Source: Pseudomonadota bacterium
Lineage (GTDB): Bacteria > Pseudomonadota > Alphaproteobacteria > Rhizobiales > Rhizobiaceae
Length of the DNA: 64,000 nt
Direction: 5' to 3'
Assembly (NCBI GenBank): GCA_023451735.1
Contig: JAEXYH010000069.1
Location: 128,005-192,004 of the forward strand
The notes under the pieces are model-generated. The model was not told the DNA's origin. It saw nothing but the letters and a program-made list of their open reading frames with translations, and searched no databases. Shown one piece after another: positions 17,815-26,412 of the stretch. The position numbers and the translations under genes are program-made. Each line of letters starts with the position of its first letter. The stretch's first letter is position 1.

Positions 17815-19416
17815 ATGGAGCGGCTGGCGGGCAAGGTCATGCTTCTTTCGGGGTGGTTCCGGGTAGCACTCGCGGTTGCTGCGGGGGCTATCGGCGCTTT
17901 GGCGCTTCCGCCTTTCGGCATTTTCGCAACGCTTTTCGTGTCGTTCACACTTCTTGTCTGGCTGATCGACGGATCGACCGGCAAGCCCGATGGCGGCGTC
18001 GTCAGCCGTCTGCGCTCTGCTTTCGTCATCGGCTGGCTTTTCGGCTTCGGTTACTTCGTTGCCAATCTCTGGTGGCTGGGTAATGCGCTTCTCGTCGATG
18101 CCGAGGAATTTGCCTGGGCGCTGCCTCTCGCCGTATTCGGGCTGCCCGCCTATCTCGCGCTCTTCTATGGTCTGGCGGCGGCGCTTGCGCGGGTCTTCTG
18201 GTCCGATGGCCTCGGGCGTCTGGCGGCTCTCGGCGCGGCTTTCGGAGTGGCGGAATGGCTGCGCAGCTTTGTTCTGACGGGCTTCCCGTGGAACGCCATT
18301 GGCTATGGCGCCATGCCCATCCCTCTCATGATGCAATCGGACGCGGTGATCGGGATTTTCGGCGTTAGTGCGCTCGCAGTCTTCGTTTTCTCCGCGCCGG
18401 CGCTGCTTGGCACAGGCAAAGGCAAGGTTCTCGGTCTTGCCGCAGCGGCGCTTCTGGTCGTGGCGCATGTCGGATTTGGTGCGTGGCGACTAAATGTCGC
18501 AGATGATGCACTGGCCGCCGGCGACGGCAAAAAAACAACCATACGTATTGTTCAGCCGATGATCGACCAAGCGCAAAAGCTGGATGACGGGAACCGCGCG
18601 GAGATCTTCGAAGAGCATTTGCGCCTGACGGCCTTGCCGCAGGAAAATGGCGGGACGCCGGCCGATATCGTCGTCTGGCCGGAAACCTCCGTACCCTTCA
18701 TTCTGACGGAAAATCCGGATGCGCTGGCGCGTATTGCGGAGGTGCTTCAGGATGGGCAGGTGCTCGTGACCGGCGCCGTTCGCTCAGAAAATGCCGGTGC
18801 GGGCGTTGCGCCTCGCTTCTATAATTCTATCTATGTCATTGATAGTGAAGGGCAAATTATATCGGCGGCGGATAAGGTGCATCTTGTTCCTTATGGTGAA
18901 TACGTGCCTTATGAAAGCCTTCTCGCCTCGCTCGGCATTACCGAGGCGATCGCCATGCCGGGCGGGTTTACGGCAGCCTCCTCGCGCTCGCTTCTGACGC
19001 TGCCCGGTGGCGCGCTCCTTTATCCGCTGATCTGCTATGAGGCGATCTTTCCCCAAGAGATCGGTCAGGATGTCGAGCGGACATCCGCTCTGCTGAACGT
19101 CACGAATGACGGCTGGTTTGGTGCAACACCTGGCCCCTACCAGCATTTCCAGCAGGCCCGTTTGAGAGCGGTCGAAAACGGTTCGTTCCTGATTCGGGGC
19201 GCAAATACCGGCATTTCGGCGGTCGTGGACCCATTTGGCCGTGTAATGCAGGGGTTGGGATACAATCAAAAGGGTGTGATTGATGCCACTATAAGTGGTG
19301 CAAAAATTGCAAACTGGAGTAATAACAGCCGGCAGTGGTACTTCTGGTTGGCTGTAACGCTAATGTCTGTGATTGCAGTGGCTTCGCGCCTAGGTTTTAA
19401 TTCGCACAAGAATTGA
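17815..19416 (+). CDS. lnt: Apolipoprotein N-acyltransferase
   Basis: 533 residues. The N-terminal third contains about six to seven membrane helices. A periplasmic nitrilase-fold domain follows with the Glu-Lys-Cys triad: 'VVWPETSVPF' (Glu near 288), 'DKVHLVPYGEYVPYE' (Lys near 354) and 'LICYEAIFP' (Cys near 406). It adds the third acyl chain to lipoproteins. Start ATG 17815 follows 'aaaaaggggactgtc'. It ends the miaB-phoH-ybeY-corC-lnt run. Confidence 0.97.
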   Translation: MERLAGKVMLLSGWFRVALAVAAGAIGALALPPFGIFATLFVSFTLLVWLIDGSTGKPDGGVVSRLRSAFVIGWLFGFGYFVANLWWLGNALLVDAEEFAWALPLAVFGLPAYLALFYGLAAALARVFWSDGLGRLAALGAAFGVAEWLRSFVLTGFPWNAIGYGAMPIPLMMQSDAVIGIFGVSALAVFVFSAPALLGTGKGKVLGLAAAALLVVAHVGFGAWRLNVADDALAAGDGKKTTIRIVQPMIDQAQKLDDGNRAEIFEEHLRLTALPQENGGTPADIVVWPETSVPFILTENPDALARIAEVLQDGQVLVTGAVRSENAGAGVAPRFYNSIYVIDSEGQIISAADKVHLVPYGEYVPYESLLASLGITEAIAMPGGFTAASSRSLLTLPGGALLYPLICYEAIFPQEIGQDVERTSALLNVTNDGWFGATPGPYQHFQQARLRAVENGSFLIRGANTGISAVVDPFGRVMQGLGYNQKGVIDATISGAKIANWSNNSRQWYFWLAVTLMSVIAVASRLGFNSHKN

Positions 19417-19564
19417 CCAAAAACCCCCAAAATTGCATAGTGAGAATGCCTACCGTCTCGCCATATGCTTCATGTGTTGGTTCTGTCGTCCCAATCGCTT
19501 GAAGTGTATTCTCCATACGCGGACCGGGTTGAAACCTAACTGCAACTTCACCAGGACCCCCATT

Positions 19565-19981
19565 ATGATTGAAAATAAGAAGAAGCCGAACCCGATCGAC
19601 ATTCACGTCGGGAGTCGGATCCGCCTACGTAGAACAATGCTGGGCATGAGTCAGGAAAAGCTGGGCGAAAGCCTCGGGATTACTTTCCAGCAGATCCAGA
19701 AATACGAGAAGGGCACGAACCGCGTCGGCGCAAGCCGTCTGCAGAACATTTCGAGCATTCTCAATGTACCGGTGTCGTTCTTTTTCGAGGATGCACCGGG
19801 CGAGCAGTCCGGTGGTGCAACCGGCATGGCCGAAGCATCCAGCTCCAACTATGTCGTCGACTTTCTGTCGTCCTCGGAAGGTCTTCAGCTTAACCGCGCA
19901 TTCGTGAAGATTGCCGATCCGAAGGTTCGCCGCAGGTTGGTTGACCTCGTCAAGGCACTCGCTGCCGAGGCAGAGGAATAG
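19565..19981 (+). CDS. praR: XRE-family repressor, PraR/PhrR-like
   Basis: 138 residues. N-terminal Cro/CI helix-turn-helix 'GMSQEKLGESLGITFQQIQK' near residue 30, then 'YEKGTNRVGASRLQNISSIL', and a C-terminal helical part ('SSSEGLQLNRAF'). From memory, R. leguminosarum PraR, a repressor of attachment/biofilm and quorum-sensing-linked genes, is encoded between lnt and metK, as here, and PhrR of Sinorhizobium is its relative. The longer frame from 19433 is rejected; ATG 19565 starts the homology. It has its own terminator. Confidence 0.78.
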   Translation: MIENKKKPNPIDIHVGSRIRLRRTMLGMSQEKLGESLGITFQQIQKYEKGTNRVGASRLQNISSILNVPVSFFFEDAPGEQSGGATGMAEASSSNYVVDFLSSSEGLQLNRAFVKIADPKVRRRLVDLVKALAAEAEE

Positions 19982-20005
19982 GCGCTGCGGAGAGGCGGGG
20001 AGGAG

Positions 20006-20033
20006 AAAGCGGCTTTTACAGCCGCTTTTTTTA
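20006..20033 (+). terminator. Rho-independent terminator after praR
   Basis: Stem AAAGCGGCT / AGCCGCTTT, loop TTTAC, followed by TTTT, 24 bp after the stop. It separates praR from metK. Confidence 0.9.
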
Positions 20034-20156
20034 TGCCTGCAGCCTGGTTGAGTAATCAATTTTACGCATAAAGATATATTTATGTCGTTGTGTTCTTGTT
20101 TTTGTCAGGCGAAATCACTAAACATTTTGCTGTCCATTCTTTGAGGGGTTCCCCGC

Positions 20157-21419
20157 ATGCACGCCAATTACCTGTTCACCAGCGAGTCCGTGGCAGAAGG
20201 CCATCCGGACAAGGTTTGTGACCGCATTTCCGATGAAATCGTCGACCTCGTGTACCGCGAAGCTGCAAAGACAGGTGTTGACCCGTGGAAGGTTCGCATT
20301 GCCTGCGAAACGCTTGCAACCACAAACCGCGTGGTGATTGCCGGTGAAGTTCGCCTGCCGCCGAGCCTGATGAAGAAGGACAAGAACGGCAACGACGTCA
20401 TCAACCCGTCAAAGTTCAAATCCGCTGCCCGCAAGGCGATCCGCGATATCGGTTATGAGCAGGACGGTTTTCACTGGAAGACGGCGAAGATTGACGTGCT
20501 CCTGCACTCCCAGTCCGCCGATATCGCCCAGGGCGTCGACAGCGCGGCCGACAAGCAGGGTGGCGAAGGTGCCGGCGACCAGGGCATCATGTTCGGTTAC
20601 GCCTGCAAGGAAACGCCGGATCTCATGCCGGCCCCGATCTATTACTCGCACAAGATCCTTCAGCTGCTCGCAACTGCCCGCAAGAAGGGCGAGGGCGATG
20701 CCGGCAAGCTCGGCCCCGATGCCAAGAGCCAGGTGACGGTGCGCTACGAAAACGGCAAGCCGACAGAAGTCGATTCGATCGTTCTTTCCACCCAGCACAT
20801 CGATGCGAGCTGGGATAGTAAGAAGGTTCGCCAGGTCGTTGAACCTTACATCCGCGAAGCGCTCGGCGATCTCCCGATTGCAGCAGACTGCAAGTGGTAC
20901 ATCAACCCGACCGGCAAGTTCGTCATCGGCGGCCCGGATGGTGACGCAGGCCTGACCGGTCGCAAGATCATCGTCGACACCTATGGCGGCGCAGCGCCCC
21001 ACGGTGGCGGTGCCTTCTCCGGCAAGGACACGACCAAGGTCGACCGTTCGGCAGCCTATGCCGCCCGTTATCTTGCCAAGAACGTCGTTGCAGCAGGCTT
21101 TGCCGATCGCTGCACGATCCAGATCTCCTACGCGATCGGAATCGCCCAGCCGCTGTCGATCTATGTCGACCTGCACCAGACCGGCAAGAACGTCACCGAA
21201 GACCAGATCGAGAACGCGATCCGCAAGGTTATGGACCTGTCGCCGACCGGCATCCGCCGCCATCTCGACCTCAACAAGCCGATCTATGCCAAAACCTCGG
21301 CTTACGGTCACTTCGGTCGCAAGTCCGGCCGTGACGGTTCCTTCTCCTGGGAGAAGACCGATCTCGTGAAGCCGCTCAAGGATGCCCTGAAGGAAGACCT
21401 TCTGGTTGCTGCCGAGTAA
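20157..21419 (+). CDS. metK: S-adenosylmethionine synthetase
   Basis: 420 residues. Conserved MetK motifs are visible: 'FTSESVAEGHPDKVCDRISD' at residue 7, 'GAGDQGIMFGYA' near 140, and 'GGGAFSGKD' near 282. It makes SAM from methionine and ATP. The upstream interval of 123 bp after the praR terminator is AT-rich and presumably carries the promoter. I searched it by eye for a SAM riboswitch and recognised none. Start ATG 20157 follows 'tgaggggttccccgc'. Confidence 0.98.
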   Translation: MHANYLFTSESVAEGHPDKVCDRISDEIVDLVYREAAKTGVDPWKVRIACETLATTNRVVIAGEVRLPPSLMKKDKNGNDVINPSKFKSAARKAIRDIGYEQDGFHWKTAKIDVLLHSQSADIAQGVDSAADKQGGEGAGDQGIMFGYACKETPDLMPAPIYYSHKILQLLATARKKGEGDAGKLGPDAKSQVTVRYENGKPTEVDSIVLSTQHIDASWDSKKVRQVVEPYIREALGDLPIAADCKWYINPTGKFVIGGPDGDAGLTGRKIIVDTYGGAAPHGGGAFSGKDTTKVDRSAAYAARYLAKNVVAAGFADRCTIQISYAIGIAQPLSIYVDLHQTGKNVTEDQIENAIRKVMDLSPTGIRRHLDLNKPIYAKTSAYGHFGRKSGRDGSFSWEKTDLVKPLKDALKEDLLVAAE

Positions 21420-21463
21420 GGCTTTTCCGATCGGGGCTTTACCGATCCGGTTGTGACACGCTA

Positions 21464-21501
21464 AAGCGGGTGCCTTCTGCGGGCATCCGCTTACTTGTTT
21501 T
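21464..21501 (+). terminator. Rho-independent terminator after metK
   Basis: Eleven-pair stem (aagcgg-g-tgcc with ggca-t-ccgctt, one G-T pair) at 21464-21492, followed by 'acttgttttt'. It ends only 13 bp before the trmB start. Confidence 0.7.
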
Positions 21502-21514
21502 TGGACGATGTATC

Positions 21515-22219
21515 ATGAGTGACGATCAGCAGCACCCGAGCCGTGCGACGGAAGCGTTTTATGGCCGCCGGAAAGGCAAACCGCTCCGGGAGCGCCAAGC
21601 CGAAGGCATGGCGACGCTGCTGCCCGCCCTCAAGCTTGATCTGGCTTCACCTGCGCCGGATGACCTTCGCACGCTTTATCCTGTTCCGGTCGAGCGGATG
21701 CGGCTTGAAATCGGTTTCGGTGGCGGCGAACATCTGGTTCATCGCGCCAATGAGAACGGTGCGACCGGTTTCATCGGCGTCGAGCCATTCGTCAATTCCA
21801 TGGCGAAGCTGCTGTCCCAGGTCGAGATTCAGGATCTGAAAAACATCCGGGTCTATGACGATGACGCAACGCAGGTGCTGGATTGGCTGCCGACGGGTTC
21901 GATCGACCAGATCGACCTTCTTTATGCCGATCCCTGGCCGAAGCGGAAACACTGGAAGCGCCGCTTCGTCTCACAGGTCAATCTTGCGCGTTTCCATCGC
22001 GTGCTGAAACCCGGCGGCGTGTTCTGCTTCGCCTCCGATATCGATACCTATGTCAACCACACGCTGATGCATTGCCGGGACCACGGCGGGTTCGCCTGGC
22101 AGGCGGAACAGTCTTCCGACTGGCTGACGCCTTATGCCGGCTGGCCGGGAACGCGTTATGAGAACAAGGCCCGCAGAGAAGGGCGGTCATCCGCCTATCT
22201 GACCTTCCAAACGGTGTAG
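21515..22219 (+). CDS. trmB: tRNA (guanine-N7-)-methyltransferase
   Basis: 234 residues with a SAM-binding fold: 'LEIGFGGGEHLVHRA' near residue 68, then 'FIGVEPFVNSMAKLL', 'DLLYADPWPKRKHWKRRFV' (catalytic Asp-Pro-W-x-K-x-R-H motif), and a C-terminal 'GTRYENKARREGR'. It methylates G46 of tRNAs. Start ATG 21515 is preferred over 21470, which lies inside the metK terminator. It is convergent with the DUF1150 gene. Confidence 0.95.
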   Translation: MSDDQQHPSRATEAFYGRRKGKPLRERQAEGMATLLPALKLDLASPAPDDLRTLYPVPVERMRLEIGFGGGEHLVHRANENGATGFIGVEPFVNSMAKLLSQVEIQDLKNIRVYDDDATQVLDWLPTGSIDQIDLLYADPWPKRKHWKRRFVSQVNLARFHRVLKPGGVFCFASDIDTYVNHTLMHCRDHGGFAWQAEQSSDWLTPYAGWPGTRYENKARREGRSSAYLTFQTV

Positions 22220-22243
22220 CCGCAAAAAATGCGGCCAGAACGG

Positions 22244-22501
22244 TCAGTGCAGGCTGACCGTCTTCAGATCGTCTTCGGCAGCCTTGAAGAAGGTGCTGGA
22301 GCGATTGTCGGTCAAAAGGATCGGCGTGCCATCGGCGCCGAAAAGTGCCCAGAGATCGAGGCTGGGATCGATATCGGCAGCCTCGGGAAAGCAGCGGGAG
22401 ACTTCTTCAGACCGCATCTTGCGAATGTACCCGACTTCGCCGGCGCCGAGATGGGCGAGTTCGGACTGCGACAAATGCGTGTTCGCTTCTTTCAAAAGCA
22501 T
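22244..22501 (-). CDS. DUF1150 family small protein
   Basis: 85 residues, matching DUF1150 ('LAHLGAGEVGYIRKM', 'LWALFGADGTPILLTD'). It lies 43 bp downstream of the Hsp20 gene on the same strand. In many Rhizobiales this family accompanies IbpA-like chaperones, as I recall, suggesting a shared heat-shock role; its biochemistry is unknown. Start ATG 22501 has a GGAGG site five bases upstream and is preferred to GTG 22513. A perfect 7-bp hairpin at 22241-22260 overlaps its stop. Confidence 0.8.
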   Translation of the reverse strand: MLLKEANTHLSQSELAHLGAGEVGYIRKMRSEEVSRCFPEAADIDPSLDLWALFGADGTPILLTDNRSSTFFKAAEDDLKTVSLH

Positions 22502-22544
22502 TCCAGCCTCCACTTGAGGGCGTCGGCCTTGATGCCGACACGTC

Positions 22545-22973
22545 CTAGTCTGAGACGGAAATGTTAATTTTTCTCACTACGCGCTGCGGTTCAGGGCGCA
22601 TGAGGTCGACCGAAAGAAGACCGTTCTTCAACTGGGCGGATGAGACTTCCATTCCATCGGCGAGCACGAAAACCCGCTGGAACTGGCGCGCGGCAATGCC
22701 TCGGTGGAGATAATCACGCTCCGGCTGCTCGATCTGGCGGCCGCGGATCACGAGCTGGTTTTCTTCGGTCGTGACATCAAGCTCATCCTCGGAAAAACCG
22801 GCAACCGCCAGCGTGATGCGCAATTTCTCATTGCCGTCGGGGGAGGCCGACCTGATTCGCTCGATATTGTATGGCGGGTAGCCTTCGTTCGCCTTGGCGA
22901 GGCGCTCCAGCGTTTTTTCCATCGCATCGAAGCCCAGAAGCAGGGGGCTTGCGAAGGGTGTCATACGGGTCAT
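22545..22973 (-). CDS. Small heat-shock protein, Hsp20/IbpA family
   Basis: 142 residues with an alpha-crystallin domain: 'YNIERI' beta start, 'RITLAVAGFSEDELDVTTEE', 'LVIRGRQ', 'YLHRGIAARQFQRVFVLADG' and 'NGLLSVDL', then a C-terminal 'INISVSD' with the I-x-I anchor. It is a holdase chaperone protecting unfolded proteins. It is the first gene of a two-gene unit with DUF1150. An RpoH-like promoter lies about 60 bp upstream and a hairpin sits in the leader. Confidence 0.93.
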   Translation of the reverse strand: MTRMTPFASPLLLGFDAMEKTLERLAKANEGYPPYNIERIRSASPDGNEKLRITLAVAGFSEDELDVTTEENQLVIRGRQIEQPERDYLHRGIAARQFQRVFVLADGMEVSSAQLKNGLLSVDLMRPEPQRVVRKINISVSD

Positions 22974-23001
22974 CGTTCAGTCCTTGCATCAAGCGACTAT
23001 G

Positions 23002-23024
23002 CCGGCGCCCCGAAGGCACGCCGG
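23002..23024 (-). promoter_or_regulatory. Leader hairpin of the hsp20 transcript
   Basis: On the minus strand, CCGGCG and CGCCGG form a 6-bp GC stem around an 11-base loop. It sits between the RpoH-like promoter and the hsp20 start. It could be part of a thermosensing leader, but the U-rich pairing to the ribosome-binding site typical of ROSE elements was not recognised. Confidence 0.35.
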
Positions 23025-23034
23025 AAGAGCCTTT

Positions 23035-23064
23035 TATATGGGTTGTCGAGACGACGATCGCAAG
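23035..23064 (-). promoter_or_regulatory. Heat-shock sigma (RpoH/sigma-32) promoter of hsp20
   Basis: Read on the minus strand, the -35 element CTTGCG (23064-23059) and the -10 element CCCATATA (23042-23035) are separated by exactly 16 bases. This fits the RpoH pattern CTTGAA-N13-17-CCCCATnT, as remembered. It would start transcription about 55 bases before the hsp20 ATG. Confidence 0.6.
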
Positions 23065-23162
23065 CTGCGCTACACGGCAAGGCGAGCGAAAGCTGGCCTT
23101 GCCGTCCTTGACAAACCATACACGGGCCTCCACCAATCCCCAGCGAATTCAGGGGATGAACA

Positions 23163-24104
23163 ATGTCGCCACGTAAGATCATTATCGATACCGATCCGGG
23201 CCAGGACGATGCCGCAGCACTCATGCTGGCCTTCGCGAGCCCGGAAGAACTCGACATACTTGGCCTTTGCGCCGTTGCAGGAAATGTCCCCCTTTCGTTC
23301 ACCAGCCGCAATCTGCGTATTGTCTGCGAGCTTTGCGGCAAGGCTGACGCCAAGGTCTATGAGGGCGCATTGAAGCCGCTCAACCGACCGCAGGTGACCG
23401 CCGAACATGTCCACGGCCGCACCGGAATGGATGGTGCCGAGCTGCCGGAACCGACAATGGCCGCGCAGTCGATGCACGCTGTTGACTTCATCATCGAGAC
23501 GCTGCGGAGCGAACCGGCTGGAACGGTCACCATCTGCACGCTCGGGCCGCTGACCAATCTGGCGCTTGCGCTGCAAAAGGCGCCGGATATCGCCAGCCGT
23601 ATCCAGGAACTGGTGATGATGGGCGGAGGCTGTTTCGAAGGCGGGAACATCACGCCGGCGGCCGAGTTCAACATCTATGTCGATCCGGAAGCGGCCAAGA
23701 TCGTTTTCGACGCCGGCATCCCGACCGTCATCATGCCGCTGGACGTGACCCACCAGCTTCTGACGACCAGGGACCGTGTCCAAAGGATCGCGGCGATCGG
23801 GACGCGTCCCGCTCAGGTGCTGGTTGAATGGCTGGCCTTTTTCGAGCGCTTCGATATCGAGAAATACGGTTCCGATGGCGGACCGCTGCATGACCCGAGC
23901 GTCATTGCCTATCTTCTGAAGCCGGAACTATTTTCCGGCCGTCTCTGCAATGTCGAGATCGAGGTCGGCTCCGAGCTGACTGTCGGCATGACCGTGGTCG
24001 ACTGGTGGCATGTGACCGACCGTCGGCGCAACGCCACCTTCATGCGCAATGTCGATGCGGATGGTTTTTTTGCGCTGTTGACGGAGCGCGTCGGGCGGCT
24101 GTAG
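23163..24104 (+). CDS. Inosine-uridine-preferring nucleoside hydrolase family protein
   Basis: 313 residues. The calcium-binding 'IIDTDPGQDDA' lies at residues 6-16, and the family mid-motifs 'VTICTLGPLTNLALAL' and 'MGGG' and C-terminal 'LHDPSVIAYLL' are present. It cleaves ribonucleosides into base plus ribose. The convergent ribokinase gene 44 bp downstream would phosphorylate the ribose released, so the two make a plausible salvage pair. Start ATG 23163 follows 'aggggatgaacA'-type purine-rich sequence. Confidence 0.92.
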   Translation: MSPRKIIIDTDPGQDDAAALMLAFASPEELDILGLCAVAGNVPLSFTSRNLRIVCELCGKADAKVYEGALKPLNRPQVTAEHVHGRTGMDGAELPEPTMAAQSMHAVDFIIETLRSEPAGTVTICTLGPLTNLALALQKAPDIASRIQELVMMGGGCFEGGNITPAAEFNIYVDPEAAKIVFDAGIPTVIMPLDVTHQLLTTRDRVQRIAAIGTRPAQVLVEWLAFFERFDIEKYGSDGGPLHDPSVIAYLLKPELFSGRLCNVEIEVGSELTVGMTVVDWWHVTDRRRNATFMRNVDADGFFALLTERVGRL

Positions 24105-24148
24105 GCCGCCCCGAATCGGTCTTTACCTGTTGCCGGATCGGTGGAGCG

Positions 24149-25048
24149 TCAGATCGCTTGATCGACGGCTTCGGCCAAGGGTATAGATGGCTGCGCGCCA
24201 CGGGCCAGGCAGGCAAGCGATCCGGCCACGGCTGCACGTCGAAGGGCTTGCGAAAAGGCGAGCCCCTGGTCGAGGCTGGCGGCAAGGTAACCGCAGAATG
24301 TGTCGCCGGCCCCTACCGTATCGACCGGCTCGATGGCAAGGCCCTTGGTCGTCAGGATCTCGCCGTCACGAATCGCCACGACACCGTCGCCGCCGAGCGT
24401 GACAACGAATGTCTGGCCACTTTCCGAATGCAGTTTCTTCAGCTCTGCGATCCGCGCTTCGGCGCTTGCGGCAGGTTCGCCGGATACCAGATCGAATTCC
24501 GTTTCGTTGGCGACGACGATGTCGGCAAAACTGGAGAGCCGGATGGCGTCATCCGTAAACGGTGCGGTATTGAGGATGGTGGTAACGCCCTTTTCCCGCG
24601 CGGCCTTTAGCGCAGCCTCGACAGCGGGAGCGGGAACTTCGAGCTGTAGCATCAGGATATCGCCGCCAGACATCGCATCGACCGTCTTGACGGCTTCGTC
24701 GGCGGTGATCGTGCCGTTGGCGCCGGGAATGACGGCAATCATGTTCTCGCCATTGCCGCCCACCAGTATGAGAGCGGTTCCGGTCGGTTCGCTGGCCTTG
24801 AGTACGCTGGAAAGGTCCGTTCCCGCATCCTTCAGCAGAGCAAGCGCCGGTTCGGCGAATGTATCGCTTCCGACGGCTCCGGCCATTTTCACCGTGCTGT
24901 CGGCGCGACGGGCCGCAAGCGCCTGGTTAGCCCCCTTGCCGCCGGCCGCCGTCGAGAAGCTGGAACCGGGAACTGTTTCCCCCGGTTTCGGCAGCTCCGC
25001 CGTGGTCGCGATGAGATCCATGTTGATGGAGCCAAAAACGGTAATCAT
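24149..25048 (-). CDS. rbsK: Ribokinase
   Basis: 299 residues, PfkB family. N-terminal 'FGSINMDLIATTAELPKPGE', substrate-site 'AAGGKGANQALAA' and C-terminal 'DTVGAGDTFCGYLAASL' with the anion hole and catalytic Asp are all present. It phosphorylates ribose at O5. Start ATG 25048 is chosen for its better spacing to 'gcagg'; ATG 25054, two codons earlier, is equally possible. It faces the nucleoside hydrolase, consistent with nucleoside-derived ribose use. Confidence 0.9.
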   Translation of the reverse strand: MITVFGSINMDLIATTAELPKPGETVPGSSFSTAAGGKGANQALAARRADSTVKMAGAVGSDTFAEPALALLKDAGTDLSSVLKASEPTGTALILVGGNGENMIAVIPGANGTITADEAVKTVDAMSGGDILMLQLEVPAPAVEAALKAAREKGVTTILNTAPFTDDAIRLSSFADIVVANETEFDLVSGEPAASAEARIAELKKLHSESGQTFVVTLGGDGVVAIRDGEILTTKGLAIEPVDTVGAGDTFCGYLAASLDQGLAFSQALRRAAVAGSLACLARGAQPSIPLAEAVDQAI

Positions 25049-25097
25049 GGTCATGCCTGCTGTTGATAAATTCACGGCGGGACAGTGCCCGAGAGGA

Positions 25098-26300
25098 TCA
25101 CTCCTCGTCAACCACCCGAAGGCGCAGAAGGCCTGTACGGCTCTCGACCGATTTTTGAGGCGGAGCCTCTGCCGACGGTTCGGCCACAGCAGGCGCTTCC
25201 AGTTCCAGCGCGGTGATCCGGTTGCCGCGGCGCGTCAGTTTTTCGGTCGAGGTCAGGATCTGTTCGACATCCTTTTCGGCCGCCAGGAAGTGCGATTGCA
25301 GCTTGCGCGTCCGGTCATCCAGCCGCGCCAGATCTTCCATCAGGAGCCCGACCTCGCCCTGGATCAGATGCGCCTGTTCACGCATCCGCTGGTCCCTGAG
25401 CACCGCCTGAATGACCTGGATAGAAAGGAGCAGCAGCGACGGCGAGACGATCACCACCCGGGAGCGTTGCGCCTTCTGCACTACTGCGTCGAAATGTTCG
25501 TGAATCTCGGCGAAGACCGATTCCGACGGCACGAAGAGGAGCACGGTATCCTGCGTTTCGCCCGCGATCAGGTATTTTTCGGAGACGTCCCTGATATGGA
25601 CCTCCATGTCCCGCCGGAACTGCTGGGCTGCAGCCCGCCGTGCTTCCGGAGAGGTTGCTTCCCGAAATGCTGTCCATGCCTCAAGCGGAAATTTGGCGTC
25701 GATCACCAGCGGCGGCGCGCCGTTCGGCATGCGAATGACGCAGTCCGGGCGGGTGCCGTTGGACAGCGGTGACTGGAAGGAATAGGCGCCGTGCGGAAGG
25801 CCGTCGGCAACGATCGTTTCCATCCGCCCCTGGCCGAAAGCGCCGCGCGTCTGCTTGTTGGAAAGGATCGCCTGCAGGCCAACGACATCCTTGGCCAGCG
25901 TCTGGATATTGTTCTGCGCGGCATCGATGACGGCAAGGCGCTCCTGAAGCTTGCGCAGGTTTTCGTGTGTCGATTTGGTCTGCTCGGTAATCGTCGAGCC
26001 CAATCTGTGGGTCATTCCGTCAAGCCGCTGGTTGACGGCGTGATTGAGTTCCGCCTGGCGGCTGGTGATCGTTTCCGCCATGGCGGCGACGCGGCCATGC
26101 ATTTCGCCCTGCATTCGGACAAGCTCCGCGAGGCGTGCCTCCGCATCCACTGTCCGCTGCGTCATCTCTTCGCGCTGGCTTCCGCCGCGAAGGACAGCGA
26201 AAAGAGCGATCACAACTGCCAGAAGCACTAGGATTGCTCCGATGAGCAGGATTGGCAGCGCCAAATCGGGTGGCAGGACGTCGGCAAGGATCTCTCTCAT
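25098..26300 (-). CDS. rmuC: DNA recombination protein RmuC
   Basis: 400 residues. An N-terminal membrane helix (residues 13-37) is followed by a long coiled coil (about 42-150) and the RmuC nuclease-like domain ('GAFGQGRMETIVADGL', 'RPDCVIRMPNGAPPLVIDAK', 'LLFVPSESVFAEI', 'IVSPSLLLLSIQVI'). RmuC limits inversions at short repeats in E. coli. It is divergent from def with 112 bp between them. Confidence 0.93.
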   Translation of the reverse strand: MREILADVLPPDLALPILLIGAILVLLAVVIALFAVLRGGSQREEMTQRTVDAEARLAELVRMQGEMHGRVAAMAETITSRQAELNHAVNQRLDGMTHRLGSTITEQTKSTHENLRKLQERLAVIDAAQNNIQTLAKDVVGLQAILSNKQTRGAFGQGRMETIVADGLPHGAYSFQSPLSNGTRPDCVIRMPNGAPPLVIDAKFPLEAWTAFREATSPEARRAAAQQFRRDMEVHIRDVSEKYLIAGETQDTVLLFVPSESVFAEIHEHFDAVVQKAQRSRVVIVSPSLLLLSIQVIQAVLRDQRMREQAHLIQGEVGLLMEDLARLDDRTRKLQSHFLAAEKDVEQILTSTEKLTRRGNRITALELEAPAVAEPSAEAPPQKSVESRTGLLRLRVVDEE

Positions 26301-26412
26301 GCCGCCACCCTAGCAGATTGCGTTGGCAACGGAAGATCAAAGCGTGAACAAATATCAACAAGCATGATGCATGCCTGTTCCATCTATACAAAAGATGCGC
26401 TATGGGGGCAAA

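Noticed and set aside
20034..20156. SAM riboswitch before metK
   Set aside because: No SAM-I, SAM-II or SAM/SAH-like conserved core was recognised; only AT-rich promoter-like sequence.
22974..23030. ROSE-type RNA thermometer in front of hsp20
   Set aside because: A hairpin exists, but the conserved U-rich pairing to the ribosome-binding site was not found by eye, so it is kept only as a generic leader hairpin.
24300..25772. 490-codon plus-strand ORF opposite ribokinase and RmuC
   Set aside because: It runs across two convincing minus-strand genes and has no motif.
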